A DNA stretch of 64,000 bases from Streptomyces sp. NBC_01260 (GCF_036226405.1 NZ_CP108464.1:7812001-7876000); one strand, 5' to 3'. Numbered from the stretch's first letter, positions 16,864 through 26,683 are shown. Numbers and translations are program-made. Notes: a model not told the origin generated them from the sequence alone.

Positions 16864-18832
16864 GGGTCCCCCTGCTCTCGTGGACGGCCGCCCGGTCCGC
16901 GCCGGCCGGTGCCAGCGCACCGGTCAGCAGATCGGCCAGGATGCCGGGGCCGTCCTCGGTCAGGAACGACTCCGCGTGGAACTGGATGGTGGCCAGGGCC
17001 GGTCCGCGCAGGGCGATGACCTCGTCACCGAGGCGCTGCACCTGGACGGCCGAGTCGGAAAGGGGCGGACGCAGCCAGTCGTCGTCCGCGCGCGCGGTGA
17101 AGCTGTTGTAGAAGCCGGCCATGCGTGGCCGGCCCCACAGCGGGACCCGCAGCCGTCTGCCCTGCGCCGGGTCGGGCAGCCCGGCGACGGGCAGTCCCAG
17201 AAGGGTGCACACCACCTGATGCCCCAGGCAGACCGCGGCGAGCGGCAGACCGCCCGCGAGCCGTTCGGCGGCCACCGCCCGCAGGGCGAGCACCCGCGCG
17301 TTCGCGGAGTCCCGGGGGTCGCCGGGCCCCGGGCCGAGCAGGACGACGCCCCGGGCGCCGAAGGCGCCACCGGACCCGGCGGGTTCCTCCGCGCGGTACC
17401 ACGGCACCAGGCGCACCGCGCACCCCAGCGACCGCAACTGGTAGGCGAGCATGGAGGTGAAGCCGTCCTCGGCGTCGACGATCGTGACCTCGGCGCCCAC
17501 GGCTTTTGCCGGACCGGTGCCGCCGAGCCAGAAGGCCGCCAGCCCGTCGTTGCGCGCGGCCAGCGCGCCGTGCACCGGAGGGACGTCGGCCAGCCCGGCG
17601 GCGGGGGCCCGGACGGGAACCTTCGCCGTCCGTCCGCCGGACAGCGCGTCGAGCAGGCCGGACAGCTTGGCGGTGGTCTCCGCCGTCTCATGTGCGGGCA
17701 CCGATTCCCGCACCACCGTGGAACCCGCCGTCAGCCGGATCGCGCCGTCCGTACCGATGTCCGCCGTGCGCAGCATGATGGCGGCGTCCAGCCGGCGCTG
17801 CCCGCTCTCGTGGCCGAGCAGCGCGATGACCCCGCTGTAGTAGCCGCGTCCCTGTGGTTCGTACCGCTCGATCACCCGGCAGGCGTTCTCCACCGGGCTG
17901 CCCGTCACGGTCGGCGCCGGCATGGTGGTGCGCAGGATTTCGGTGAGCGGGCGCTCCGAGCGGCCCGAAAGGTAGTACTCGGTGTGCGCGAGCCGGGACA
18001 TCCACTTCAGGGACGGGCCGCTGACCCGCACGTCCCGGTCGCACAGGGACGTCATCATCTTGAGCTCTTCGTCCACGACCATGTAGAGCTCGTCGGTCTC
18101 CTTGGGGTCCCGCAGGAAACGCAGCAGCCCCGGCAGATCCGCACCCGTTCGCGGGTACCGGTAGGTCCCGCTGATCGGGTTCATGTCCACCTGGTCACCG
18201 CGGACGCGCACCTGCTGCTCCGGGGTGCTGCCGATCAGGTACCGGTCCCCGGTGAAGACCAGGAACGTCCAGTACGCGCCGGTCTCCGCCGTCACCAGCC
18301 CGCGCAGCACCGAGAGCGCGGCAGCCCGGTCGAAGTCGCGGATCCGGCCGTGCAGACTGCGGGCCAGCACGAAGTTGGAGCCCTCGCCGCCGTGGATCTC
18401 GCGGTCGACGATGGTGTCCACCGCGGCCGCGTACCCGTCGTCGTCGACGTCGTAGCGGGGGTCCTCCACCCGCGGCGCCCGGTCCGGCAGGCAGTCCAGC
18501 AGCCGGTCCAGCGGTACCCGCCGGTGCTCCCGCACCTCCATGGCCAGCAGTGGCTCGCGGTCGTCGGGGTACGCGAAGCCGCGCTCGCGGATCTGCCGGT
18601 AGGGGGTCAGCACCAGGGTGCCCGCCCCGCCCGCTTCCCCCGCCGCCGGGCCGGGGTGGTCCAGGCCCAGGGCGTCGAGGTCGTCCGCGCGGCGGACCGG
18701 ACCGCTCAGGATCTCGACGGGCGCCGCGCGGTCGGCCCCGGGCCGGTGCAGCACCGCGAACGGCCGGCCCGGCGGCGGCAGCAGCGCGTCGGGGGCCCAG
18801 ACCCGTTCGGCGGGCCCGGGGTCCGCGCTCAT
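16850..18832 (-). CDS. tomD: TomD-like fused anthranilate synthase (chorismate domain plus glutaminase)
   Basis: This 660-residue protein has a chorismate-binding domain with NPISGTYRYPRTG, DPKETDELYMVVDEELKMM and PAPTVTGSPVENAC, followed by a class I amidotransferase domain. The catalytic triad is intact: Cys 535 in AVCLGHQ, and His 619 with Glu 621 in FHAES. It resembles PhzE-type fusions in layout. No isochorismatase (PhzD) is present, so anthranilate rather than a dihydro acid is the likely product. It supplies the aromatic half of the PBD. The start overlaps the tomC stop by four bases (ATGA). Compare tomP, where the triad is lost. Confidence 0.87.
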   Translation of the reverse strand: MSADPGPAERVWAPDALLPPPGRPFAVLHRPGADRAAPVEILSGPVRRADDLDALGLDHPGPAAGEAGGAGTLVLTPYRQIRERGFAYPDDREPLLAMEVREHRRVPLDRLLDCLPDRAPRVEDPRYDVDDDGYAAAVDTIVDREIHGGEGSNFVLARSLHGRIRDFDRAAALSVLRGLVTAETGAYWTFLVFTGDRYLIGSTPEQQVRVRGDQVDMNPISGTYRYPRTGADLPGLLRFLRDPKETDELYMVVDEELKMMTSLCDRDVRVSGPSLKWMSRLAHTEYYLSGRSERPLTEILRTTMPAPTVTGSPVENACRVIERYEPQGRGYYSGVIALLGHESGQRRLDAAIMLRTADIGTDGAIRLTAGSTVVRESVPAHETAETTAKLSGLLDALSGGRTAKVPVRAPAAGLADVPPVHGALAARNDGLAAFWLGGTGPAKAVGAEVTIVDAEDGFTSMLAYQLRSLGCAVRLVPWYRAEEPAGSGGAFGARGVVLLGPGPGDPRDSANARVLALRAVAAERLAGGLPLAAVCLGHQVVCTLLGLPVAGLPDPAQGRRLRVPLWGRPRMAGFYNSFTARADDDWLRPPLSDSAVQVQRLGDEVIALRGPALATIQFHAESFLTEDGPGILADLLTGALAPAGADRAAVHESRGTHEHA

Positions 18833-20046
18833 GCCGCCGCTCCCACGGGAAGACGCCAGTGAGCCGCGGCGGCCACGGCCTGGACGAGGCTGAGCCGGGG
18901 GTCGCACAGGCTCCGGTAGCCGGGGCCCGGCGCCGGGGAACGGCCCGCTCCGTCGCACTCGGAGATGTCGTCGGGGGACGCCTCCAGATGGAGCCCGGCG
19001 CACCGCCCGGAGTTCTCCGACACCACATCTATGCACTGCCGGATCTCGGACATGATCGCGTCGAGCTTGCGCGTCTTGAGTCCGTCGGGCGTCTTGACGG
19101 TGTTCCCGTGCATCGGGTCGCACATCCACAGCACGGGGTGCCCGGCCTGCTTCACCGCCCGTACCAGCGGCGCCACCCGGGCGACCTGCCCCGCGCCGAA
19201 CCGGGCGATGAGGGTGAGCCTGCCGGGCGTGCGGTCCGGGTCGAGCACCGCGCACACGGCCAGTACCTCGTCCACCGTGGCTTCCGGGCCGATCTTGCAC
19301 GCCACCGGGTTGTCCAGTTCGGCCATCAGCCGCACGTGCGCGTTGTCCGCCTGGCGGGTGCGCTCGCCGATCCAGGGCCAGTGCGCGGAAGCCAGGTAGC
19401 TGCCGCCCTCCCCGTGCCGCCGGACCTGGGGCAGTTCGTAGTCCAGCAGGAGTGCCTCGTGGCTGGTCCACACCCGGTCCTGCGGCGGCGCGTCCTCGCC
19501 GCGCCCGAGCTGGTCGATGGCGGTGACGGCGCGGCGGGCGGCCTTCATCCCCGCGAGGATGCGGGAGGGGTCGGGGGTGCGGGCCGTCCGCTGCGGGTCC
19601 GGTGCGTTGACGACCGGGCCCCGGAACACCGGGAGCCTGTCCTCGCACACGGTTTCCCAGTCCTGGGAGCGGGGCTTCGAGAACTGGCCGGCTATCCGTC
19701 CGACGCGCAGGACGGGCAGCCCGGAACTCGTGCACATGATGTCCCCGAGCACGTCGAGCATCTCCACCTTGCGGGCGATGTCGCGAGGTCCGCACTCGGT
19801 GGTCAACTCCACGCAGTCGCCGGCCTGGAGCAGGCAGAACTCGCCTTCCGAGGCCCGGGCGAGCAGGGCGCCGAGGGTCTTGACGCTGTCGTACGAGACC
19901 AGTGGCGGCTCACCGGCCAGGCGTTCGCGCACCTGGGGGAGGAGGGAGGGGTCGGGCCACTGGGGCTGTTGACGGGCGGGCAGCCCGGCCACCATCGAGG
20001 CGATCAACGGATCGTGTTCGGCGCCCGGCAAGGGGTTTCGAGACAT
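18829..20046 (-). CDS. tomC: TomC-like class II DAHP synthase
   Basis: This 405-residue protein is a plant-type (AroA II) 3-deoxy-D-arabino-heptulosonate 7-phosphate synthase, with LLQAGDCVEL, RVGRIAGQFSKPRS, VACKIGPEA and MCDPMHGNT. It condenses phosphoenolpyruvate and erythrose 4-phosphate, the first shikimate step. Cluster-borne copies usually raise chorismate supply for a secondary metabolite, here for TomD. It is somewhat shorter than primary-metabolism copies and may differ in feedback control; this is inference. It lies 81 bases after tomB and overlaps tomD. Confidence 0.9.
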   Translation of the reverse strand: MSRNPLPGAEHDPLIASMVAGLPARQQPQWPDPSLLPQVRERLAGEPPLVSYDSVKTLGALLARASEGEFCLLQAGDCVELTTECGPRDIARKVEMLDVLGDIMCTSSGLPVLRVGRIAGQFSKPRSQDWETVCEDRLPVFRGPVVNAPDPQRTARTPDPSRILAGMKAARRAVTAIDQLGRGEDAPPQDRVWTSHEALLLDYELPQVRRHGEGGSYLASAHWPWIGERTRQADNAHVRLMAELDNPVACKIGPEATVDEVLAVCAVLDPDRTPGRLTLIARFGAGQVARVAPLVRAVKQAGHPVLWMCDPMHGNTVKTPDGLKTRKLDAIMSEIRQCIDVVSENSGRCAGLHLEASPDDISECDGAGRSPAPGPGYRSLCDPRLSLVQAVAAAAHWRLPVGAAA

Positions 20047-20127
20047 GCTGTCGGCCTTCGCTATGAGGCGCCCCGTGGGGTGGACGCCTGCGGATGTCTG
20101 GAACGGGAGAGCCGCTGACCGGCTGTC

Positions 20128-23100
20128 CTACGCGGTCTGCCGCGCTTGGTGCGGGCCGGTCAGCTGCCCGGTCAGCTGCCCGGTCGAGCCGAAGTAGCGG
20201 ATCATGCGGGAGAGGGAGCGGCGGTCGATGTCGGGGTAGTGCAGCCCCAGGCGTTCGAGCAGCCGCGACGTCTTCTCGTTGCCGTAGGTGTTCTCGCCGA
20301 GTTCCAGCGCACCTTCCCGGAACAGCGGGACGGCTGCCGCGAGGGCGTTGCTCCCGGGAAGACGGGCCGATTCCTCCAGGCGCGTCAGCCACTCGTCGGC
20401 CGGCACCGTGTCCAGCGTGTAGCCGCACTCGCGGACGGCGGCGTGCACCGGGGTGAAGTCGGAGCCACGCGGGTGGAAGAGGTGGAACGTCGCGCCGTCG
20501 GCGGAGGGATCGCGGGAGAGGGCGACGACGGCCCGGCTGACGAAGTCCACCGGCAGCAGGTCCGTCGTCAGCTCCTCGGCGGGCGGGGCCGAACCGAGTT
20601 CGATGAAGCTCTTGATCTGGCGCCACAGGAAGTCGTCGGCCTGGCAGGCACCGCTGACGCTGTCGCCGGAGATCCGGCCGATACGGTAGACGGTCACCGG
20701 CATGCCGCGTTCACGCGCCAGCCGTGCGATCCCCTCGGCCACCCACTTGCTCCGGGTGTAACCGATGCCGAGCCCCTCGCAGGTTTCGGGCACCGCCTCC
20801 TCGGTGATCGGTCCGGCGCCCTGGCCAGGGGCGAACACCGCGATGGTCGACATGTAGTGCACCGGCTTGAGCCGCCCCGTGGCGGCGAACTCCAGCACGG
20901 ACCGCAGACCGTCGACGTTGGCCGGTTTCACCGAGGCGTACGGGAGGACGAAGTTGATGTGCGCCGCCGCGTGGTAGACCACCTGGACCGAACCGGTCAG
21001 TTCCGCGTGGTCCGCGTCGGACAGTCCCATGCGCGCGCGGGTGAGGTCTCCGGGCACGGCGCGCACGCGTTCCCAGGCGATGTCGTCCGCGATGCCGTAC
21101 AGGGCGGCCGTGGCGCGCAGTCGTTGCAGGGCGGCGTGCGAATCGGCGGCGCGTACCAGGCAGTTGACCGTACTGCCTGGTACGGCTGCCAGGTCCCGCA
21201 GGAGGTAGCTGCCGAGGAAGCCGGTCGCGCCGGTCAGCAGGACCGCGGTCGCGGCGGCCACCGGGGCCGATTCACGGTCGCCGGCCCGTACCGTGTCCGG
21301 CAGGGTCACATCGCCGCGCAGGTCGGCCGCGGGCGCCGTGAACGCCGTGGTGTCGCCGGCGCGCCGTTCCTCGATCCGCGCGGCCATGCCGGAGACGGTG
21401 GGGTTGTCGAACAGGGTCCGCAGCGGTATGTCGATGTCGAACAGCCGCCGCAGGCGGTAGACCAGTTCGGTGGCGATGATGCTGTTGCCGCCCAGCGTGA
21501 AGAAGTCGTCGTCCCGCCCCATGGACCCGGTTCCCAGCACGTCCGACCACTGGTCGGCTATCTCGTGCTCGGTTCCGGCCCTGGGCTGTTCCGCCGCTCC
21601 TGCGCGGTCGTCCGCGCGCCGGTCGCGCAGTTCGCCGGCCAGCCTGGCGGCCAGTCCACCGCGGTCGGTCTTCCCGCTCGGGGTGGTGGGGAGCCGGTCC
21701 AGGCGGACGATGTGTGCGGGCAGCATGTAGTCCGGCAGACGTGTGGCCAGCGCGGCCCGCAGCCGCCCGTCGTCATCGGCGCCGTCCCCCGTGACCGCGG
21801 CGACCAGCCGCCGGTCGCCCGCTCCGAACCCGACCGCCACCACCGCCGAGCTCTTCACCCCGTCGAGGGCGTCGAGGGCGGCCTCGACCTCGGTGGGTTC
21901 GATGCGGTAGCCGCGGATCTTGATCTGGTCGTCGGCGCGGCCCAGGTACTCCAGGTCACCGCGCCCGTTCCACCGTACGAGGTCGCCGGTGCGGTAGAGG
22001 AGGTCGCCGCCCCGGCCGAACGGATCGGCGACGAAGCGCAGCGCCGTCTCCTCGGGCCTGGCGTGGTAGCCGGGCGAGAGGTGCGGACCGCCGATGTACA
22101 GCTCGCCCGTGACGCCGGGAGGGAGGAGTTCACGGTCGGGGCCGAGGACGAGCAGTCGCATGCCGTCGACCGGACGGCCGATGGCCGGTGCCTCGGGCCA
22201 CTCGCCGGGGTCACCGGACAGCTCGTGCCAGGTGGCCAGATGGGTCTCGGAGGGGCCGTACATGTTGAGCAGCCGGGCCCGGGGGTGCCGGTCGAAGAAC
22301 TCCCGGATCTGCGGGGAGACGACCAGGGCCTCGCCCACGGAGGTGACCTCGCGCAGCCCCTCGCACCGCAGGCCCTCCGCGACCGCTATCGCGGCGAACC
22401 GCTGGAGCGCGACATAGGGCAGGTACAGGCGCGTGACACCGTGCTCCGCGACGAACGCGGCCAACCGGTGCAGGTCCTTCTGAAGCTCCCCGGGTATCAG
22501 GGTGAGCGTGCCCCCGACGCAGAGCGTCCCCAGGATCTCCATCACGGAGACGTCGAAGGAGAGCGTCATGTACTGCAGAGTGGTGCCCTCGGCTCCACAG
22601 GGAGAGATCCGGTGCTGGGCGCGGATGAGATTGCCCACCGTGCGGTCCCGGATGACCACGCCCTTCGGGGCACCGGTCGACCCGGAGGTGTAGACCACGT
22701 AGGCCTCGTCGTCGGGCGTCCTGGTTCGGCCCGGCGTCGTGAGGTCGGCCGCAGCCGTCCGGTCCGCTTCCCGGTCGATCTCGAACAACCGCGTTCCGGA
22801 GGGGAGCTCCGCGTCGAACGTGCTGTCGGTGAGCACGAGGAAGACACCGGCGTCGTCGAGCATGTACGCCACCCGCTCCGGCGGGTACGACGGGTCCATC
22901 GGGACGTAGGAGGCACCCGACTTCACGACGCCGAGCAGCCCGACGATCATGTCGAACGAGCGGGGCAGGCTGATGCCCACCCGGCGGCCCGCCCCCGCCC
23001 CCTCCTCGCGCAGGACGTGGGCGAGCCGGTTGGCCCGTTCGTCCAGTTCCCGGTACGTCCACGAGCGGCCGCCGTCCGTCACCGCGACGGCGTCCGGTGT

Positions 23101-24780
23101 GGCCGCCACCTGCCGCTCGAACAGCTCGCCCACCGGCACGGGGCGCGCGGACCGGTCCACCAGGTCGTTGCGGGCCAGCAGATCCCGCTCCTCGCCGTCG
23201 GCCAGCAGGCCGAGATCGCGGACGAGGGCGTCCGGCCCGGCCGCCGCGAACCGGTCCACCAGCCGGCCCAGACGCTCGCTCATGCTCCTCGCCGTGGCCT
23301 GGTCGAAGAGGTGCGAGTCGTACTCGAGCGTGCCGTGCAGTCCGTCCTCCTCGCGGGCGAACACCACGGAGAGGTCGTACTTCGCGCCGTGCGCCATGTC
23401 GCGCCGGACGGTCAGCGGGGTGCCGTCGTGGACGCACTGCGCGGAGGCCGGATCGGTCAGCACGAGCATCGTCTGGAGGACGGGGGTGTGAGCGCTGTTG
23501 CGCTCAGGCTTCAGACGCTCGACGACCTTGTCGAAGGGGGCCCACTTCAGCCGCAGCGCGTCGGCGACCTCCTCGCGCGCCTGCCGCAGGACCTCGCGCA
23601 CGCTCATCGAGCCCGTGACGTCCTGGCGCAGGACGACCATGTTGACGAAGTAGCCGATGAGGTCCCGGGTCTGCGCGTCGTCGCGCAGCGAGACCGGCGA
23701 ACCGATGAGCACGCGTTCCTGACGTGTCAGCTTGCCGAGGAACACGCCGTACACCGCGAGCAGGGCCATGAACAGCGTCACGCCCTCGCGTTCCGCCAGC
23801 CGCTCCAGCCGCTCGGTCACTTCGGCCGGAACACGCAGGGGCACGGTGGCTCCCCGGTGTTCCTGCGCCGCGGGCCGGGGGCGGTCCGCCGGCAGATCGA
23901 GCACGGGCAGTTCTCCGGCCAGCCGGTCGGCCCACTCGTCGAGCAGTTCCGCGGTCCTCCTCGGCGTCAGGTGCTCGCGGTGCCAGTGCGCGAAGTCCGC
24001 GTAGTCCGGACGGCCGGGCACCGCCTCCACGGGCAGACCCCGCCCGTTCCGGTCGTAGGCGTCGAGGAGTTCCCGCAGGAACACACCGGCCGAGGCGGCG
24101 TCCGAGGCGATGTGGTGGATGTTGCAGACGATCGCGCTCTCCTCGCCCGGCCCGAGCGCACAGGTCACCGAGGTCACCGGCCCGTGCTCCAGGTCGAAGC
24201 GGACGTTCGCCACCCGCTGGGCGATGGCGTCCAGTTCCTTCTCGCCGCCGTAGTGCTCGACGCGGTAGTGGAAGGCCGTGTCGTCGTCGGAGACGATCTG
24301 GAGGAGCCGGGCGTCGCGCAACGTGTAGGTGGTGCGCAGCACTTCCTGTCGGCGCAGCACCCCGGCAACGGAGCGGCGCAGCCGTTCCCCGTCGAGCCGG
24401 AACGGCAGGCGGACCAGGAACGGCCCGTTGTACGCCTCCGGTGTGGGGAGGTACTGGTCGATGAGCCAGATACCGCTCTGGCCGAACGAGGCCTCCGTCG
24501 CGTTGCCGGTCCGCGGCGCGGAGCCGGCTTCCACCTCGTGCCCGCGGGTACGAGGGCGCCCACGCGCGGTGCGCTCGGCCACTGCTGCCGCGGTGCCCTC
24601 GCGGCCGAGTTCCGCGGACGTCAGGTCGACGGCGAACACGGCCCGCAGGACCGCGCTCAGTTCGTCCAGCCGCCCGGGATCGTCGCAGCACTCGGAGAAT
24701 TTCTGGTCCGGCCCGAGACCGGGCGCCTGGAGCGTTCTCCGCGCCAATTGCAGTATTGCTGAGGTAAGGGGGTTGTTCAC
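20128..24780 (-). CDS. tomB: TomB-like NRPS module (C-A-T-reductase) with a carrier-like N-terminus
   Basis: This 1550-residue NRPS has a condensation domain (about residues 100-530, HHIASDAAS near residue 218), an adenylation domain (about 540-1050, YTSGSTGAPKG near 697, TPSGKTDR at its end), a carrier domain (FFTLGGNSIIATEL, Ser near 1097) and a terminal thioester reductase (LTGATGFLGSYLL near 1183, YTRSK near 1343). It should load the ethylidene-proline acid, join it to anthranilate from TomA, and release the dipeptide as an aldehyde that closes to the carbinolamine/imine of the PBD. Residues 1-90 resemble a carrier domain whose Ser is lost. The GTG start is supported by GGAGGG upstream; the longer frame has no good site. 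Confidence 0.9.
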   Translation of the reverse strand: MNNPLTSAILQLARRTLQAPGLGPDQKFSECCDDPGRLDELSAVLRAVFAVDLTSAELGREGTAAAVAERTARGRPRTRGHEVEAGSAPRTGNATEASFGQSGIWLIDQYLPTPEAYNGPFLVRLPFRLDGERLRRSVAGVLRRQEVLRTTYTLRDARLLQIVSDDDTAFHYRVEHYGGEKELDAIAQRVANVRFDLEHGPVTSVTCALGPGEESAIVCNIHHIASDAASAGVFLRELLDAYDRNGRGLPVEAVPGRPDYADFAHWHREHLTPRRTAELLDEWADRLAGELPVLDLPADRPRPAAQEHRGATVPLRVPAEVTERLERLAEREGVTLFMALLAVYGVFLGKLTRQERVLIGSPVSLRDDAQTRDLIGYFVNMVVLRQDVTGSMSVREVLRQAREEVADALRLKWAPFDKVVERLKPERNSAHTPVLQTMLVLTDPASAQCVHDGTPLTVRRDMAHGAKYDLSVVFAREEDGLHGTLEYDSHLFDQATARSMSERLGRLVDRFAAAGPDALVRDLGLLADGEERDLLARNDLVDRSARPVPVGELFERQVAATPDAVAVTDGGRSWTYRELDERANRLAHVLREEGAGAGRRVGISLPRSFDMIVGLLGVVKSGASYVPMDPSYPPERVAYMLDDAGVFLVLTDSTFDAELPSGTRLFEIDREADRTAAADLTTPGRTRTPDDEAYVVYTSGSTGAPKGVVIRDRTVGNLIRAQHRISPCGAEGTTLQYMTLSFDVSVMEILGTLCVGGTLTLIPGELQKDLHRLAAFVAEHGVTRLYLPYVALQRFAAIAVAEGLRCEGLREVTSVGEALVVSPQIREFFDRHPRARLLNMYGPSETHLATWHELSGDPGEWPEAPAIGRPVDGMRLLVLGPDRELLPPGVTGELYIGGPHLSPGYHARPEETALRFVADPFGRGGDLLYRTGDLVRWNGRGDLEYLGRADDQIKIRGYRIEPTEVEAALDALDGVKSSAVVAVGFGAGDRRLVAAVTGDGADDDGRLRAALATRLPDYMLPAHIVRLDRLPTTPSGKTDRGGLAARLAGELRDRRADDRAGAAEQPRAGTEHEIADQWSDVLGTGSMGRDDDFFTLGGNSIIATELVYRLRRLFDIDIPLRTLFDNPTVSGMAARIEERRAGDTTAFTAPAADLRGDVTLPDTVRAGDRESAPVAAATAVLLTGATGFLGSYLLRDLAAVPGSTVNCLVRAADSHAALQRLRATAALYGIADDIAWERVRAVPGDLTRARMGLSDADHAELTGSVQVVYHAAAHINFVLPYASVKPANVDGLRSVLEFAATGRLKPVHYMSTIAVFAPGQGAGPITEEAVPETCEGLGIGYTRSKWVAEGIARLARERGMPVTVYRIGRISGDSVSGACQADDFLWRQIKSFIELGSAPPAEELTTDLLPVDFVSRAVVALSRDPSADGATFHLFHPRGSDFTPVHAAVRECGYTLDTVPADEWLTRLEESARLPGSNALAAAVPLFREGALELGENTYGNEKTSRLLERLGLHYPDIDRRSLSRMIRYFGSTGQLTGQLTGPHQARQTA

Positions 24781-24850
24781 GGTTCCGTCGCCCTCCGGAG
24801 ACGTAACGCGACCGGCGCAGCGCGTGTGCCGGTCGCTGTCGGGAACTCCG

Positions 24851-26683
24851 TCAGCCGTTGGACGTCGAGGTGCTCCGCGCCTGATCACGGGTCTCTTCGA
24901 TGAAACGCGCCAGCTGTTCTACCGTGCCGTGCCGGAAAACCGACTCGGTGGTGATTTCGATCCCGAATATCTTCTGTAGACGGGAGGCCAGTTGCACGAA
25001 ATGGAGGGAATTCCCGCCATGGCCCAGGAAGGAGTCGGTGGTCGAGAAGTCGTCCATTCCAGAAATCTCGATCCAGGACTGCAGGACGACTGCTTCGAGC
25101 GGGTTCTGCATAACTGTTCCGCCTTTCTCTTCGGTGGACTTCTGCTTCGGGGTACCGGATGGCCCGGGAAGGATGAGCGCGGTGCGGTCGATCTTTCCGT
25201 TCACGTTCGTCGGCATCTTCTCGAGATGACGGAAGGAGGAGGGGACCATGTAGGAGGGCAACTGCTCCGAGAGCCGGCGGACCAGGTCCGAGGGGTCGGC
25301 CGGTGTGCCGTCACGGGTGGTGTAGAAGGCGACGAGACGCTTTTCGCGGGTGTCGTCCTCGAACGCCTTCACCGCCGCGTCCCCGATCCCGTCGAGGGCG
25401 CGCACCGCCAGGGTGACGGCACTGGTCTCCACCCGGAACCCGCGGATCTTCACCATGCTGTCGGACCGTCCGACCAGCACCACGTCGCCGTCCGCGGTCC
25501 GCCGTGCCAGATCGCCCGTGTGGTAGAGCAGCCCGCCGTCGGGTGCCGGGGTGAACTTCTCGGCGGTCAGCTCCGGCCGGCCGGCGTACCCCTGGGCCAC
25601 GCCGGTCCCGCCCACGCACAGTTCCCCCACCTCGTCGATGCCGCAGGGGCGCATCGCCGGGTCGTACACGTCCAGCGTGACCGCCGGGAGCGGCTTGCCG
25701 ATCGGCACCAAGGCCCGGCCGTCCACCTCGTCGGCCGACGTCAGCGGGTACAGGGCGGTGATCGAGGAGTTCTCCGTGCAGCCGTAGCCGTTGTAGAGGG
25801 TCGCGTCGGTGTGCGCCATGGCTCTGCGCAGGTGGGCGGGGGAGGGGAAGTCGCCGCTGAGCAGCACGATCCGCACGTTCCTCAGACACTCCGGTTCGTG
25901 GTCGACCAGGGCGTTGAACAGGCCGCACGGAAGACTGAGCACGGTCGCGCCCCGTTCCTCCACGGCCTCGCGCAGCGCGGGGAGCGACGGCAGTCCGGGC
26001 GGCATCGGCAGCAGCGTGGCGCCGTGCAGCAGGGCGAGCCAGATCTCGATGGTCGAGGCGGCGAAGGAGAACGCGGCCGACTGGGTCAGGCCGTCCTGCG
26101 GGGTGATGTCGAGGGCGCCGTTGTGGAGGCCCAGCCGCGCCAGTCCGCGGTGCGCGATCCGGACGCCCTTGGGCTTGCCCGTGGAACCGGAGGTGTACAT
26201 GAGGAACGCGGTGTCCTCCGGCCCGATGCCGCGGTCCGCGTCGCCGTCGTCCAGGTCCTCGCTGCGCCGCACCAGGTCGTGCAGTGCGAGTGCGCCCTCG
26301 CGAGCGCCGTGGGGAAGGCCACCCGGGTCGTCGCAGACCACCAGCGACGCGCCGGCTTCGTGCAGGATGCGGCCGACGTACTCCGTGGGATGCGCGGGGT
26401 CGAGCGGCACCACGCACCCGCCGGCCTTGAGGGCCGCGAGTACGACGGCGTAGAGATCCGGGGACCGGCCCATGTGCACACCGATGCGGTCGCCTCTCGT
26501 CACCCCCTGGGCGACGAGATGACGTGCCATGCGGTTGGCTCGCCGGTTGAGCTGGTCATACGTGACGCGTAGCGTGCCTTGCGCCAGAGCTACGGCCTCG
26601 CTGTTGTCGCGCACCGCTTCTTCGAACAGAGCGGTAAGGACAAGAGGAGGGCCCGGTGGTAAATGGGAGGAATTATTTTCCAT
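24851..26683 (-). CDS. tomA: TomA-like NRPS loading module (A-T) for anthranilate
   Basis: This 610-residue protein has an adenylation domain with MYTSGSTGKPKG near residue 160, YNGYGCTENS, YHTGDLARR and NVNGKIDR, then a carrier domain with LGHGGNSLHFVQLA (Ser near 565). It should activate the substituted anthranilate and tether it for TomB. It is first in the run tomA-B-C-D-E-F. Codon 8 is TTA (26660-26662), very early in the reading frame, so translation should be sensitive to the bldA tRNA. The ATG is taken because the adenylation domain begins within 20 residues. Confidence 0.9.
   Translation of the reverse strand: MENNSSHLPPGPPLVLTALFEEAVRDNSEAVALAQGTLRVTYDQLNRRANRMARHLVAQGVTRGDRIGVHMGRSPDLYAVVLAALKAGGCVVPLDPAHPTEYVGRILHEAGASLVVCDDPGGLPHGAREGALALHDLVRRSEDLDDGDADRGIGPEDTAFLMYTSGSTGKPKGVRIAHRGLARLGLHNGALDITPQDGLTQSAAFSFAASTIEIWLALLHGATLLPMPPGLPSLPALREAVEERGATVLSLPCGLFNALVDHEPECLRNVRIVLLSGDFPSPAHLRRAMAHTDATLYNGYGCTENSSITALYPLTSADEVDGRALVPIGKPLPAVTLDVYDPAMRPCGIDEVGELCVGGTGVAQGYAGRPELTAEKFTPAPDGGLLYHTGDLARRTADGDVVLVGRSDSMVKIRGFRVETSAVTLAVRALDGIGDAAVKAFEDDTREKRLVAFYTTRDGTPADPSDLVRRLSEQLPSYMVPSSFRHLEKMPTNVNGKIDRTALILPGPSGTPKQKSTEEKGGTVMQNPLEAVVLQSWIEISGMDDFSTTDSFLGHGGNSLHFVQLASRLQKIFGIEITTESVFRHGTVEQLARFIEETRDQARSTSTSNG

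Noticed and set aside
14831..18862. Long plus-strand open frame opposite tomF, tomE and tomD
   Set aside because: The minus-strand genes have clear family motifs, start sites and overlaps; the antisense frame has none.
2513..20046. Phenazine cluster, suggested by PhzE-like, PhzF-like and class II DAHP synthase genes
   Set aside because: No PhzA/B, PhzD or PhzG is present, while the tyrosine hydroxylase, DOPA dioxygenase, GGT-like gene and reductase-ended NRPS fit a PBD pathway.
20146..24762. Very long open frame on the plus strand opposite tomB (over 1500 codons)
   Set aside because: It mirrors codon structure of the NRPS on the other strand, has no domain-like sequence, and is a common effect of high GC at third positions.
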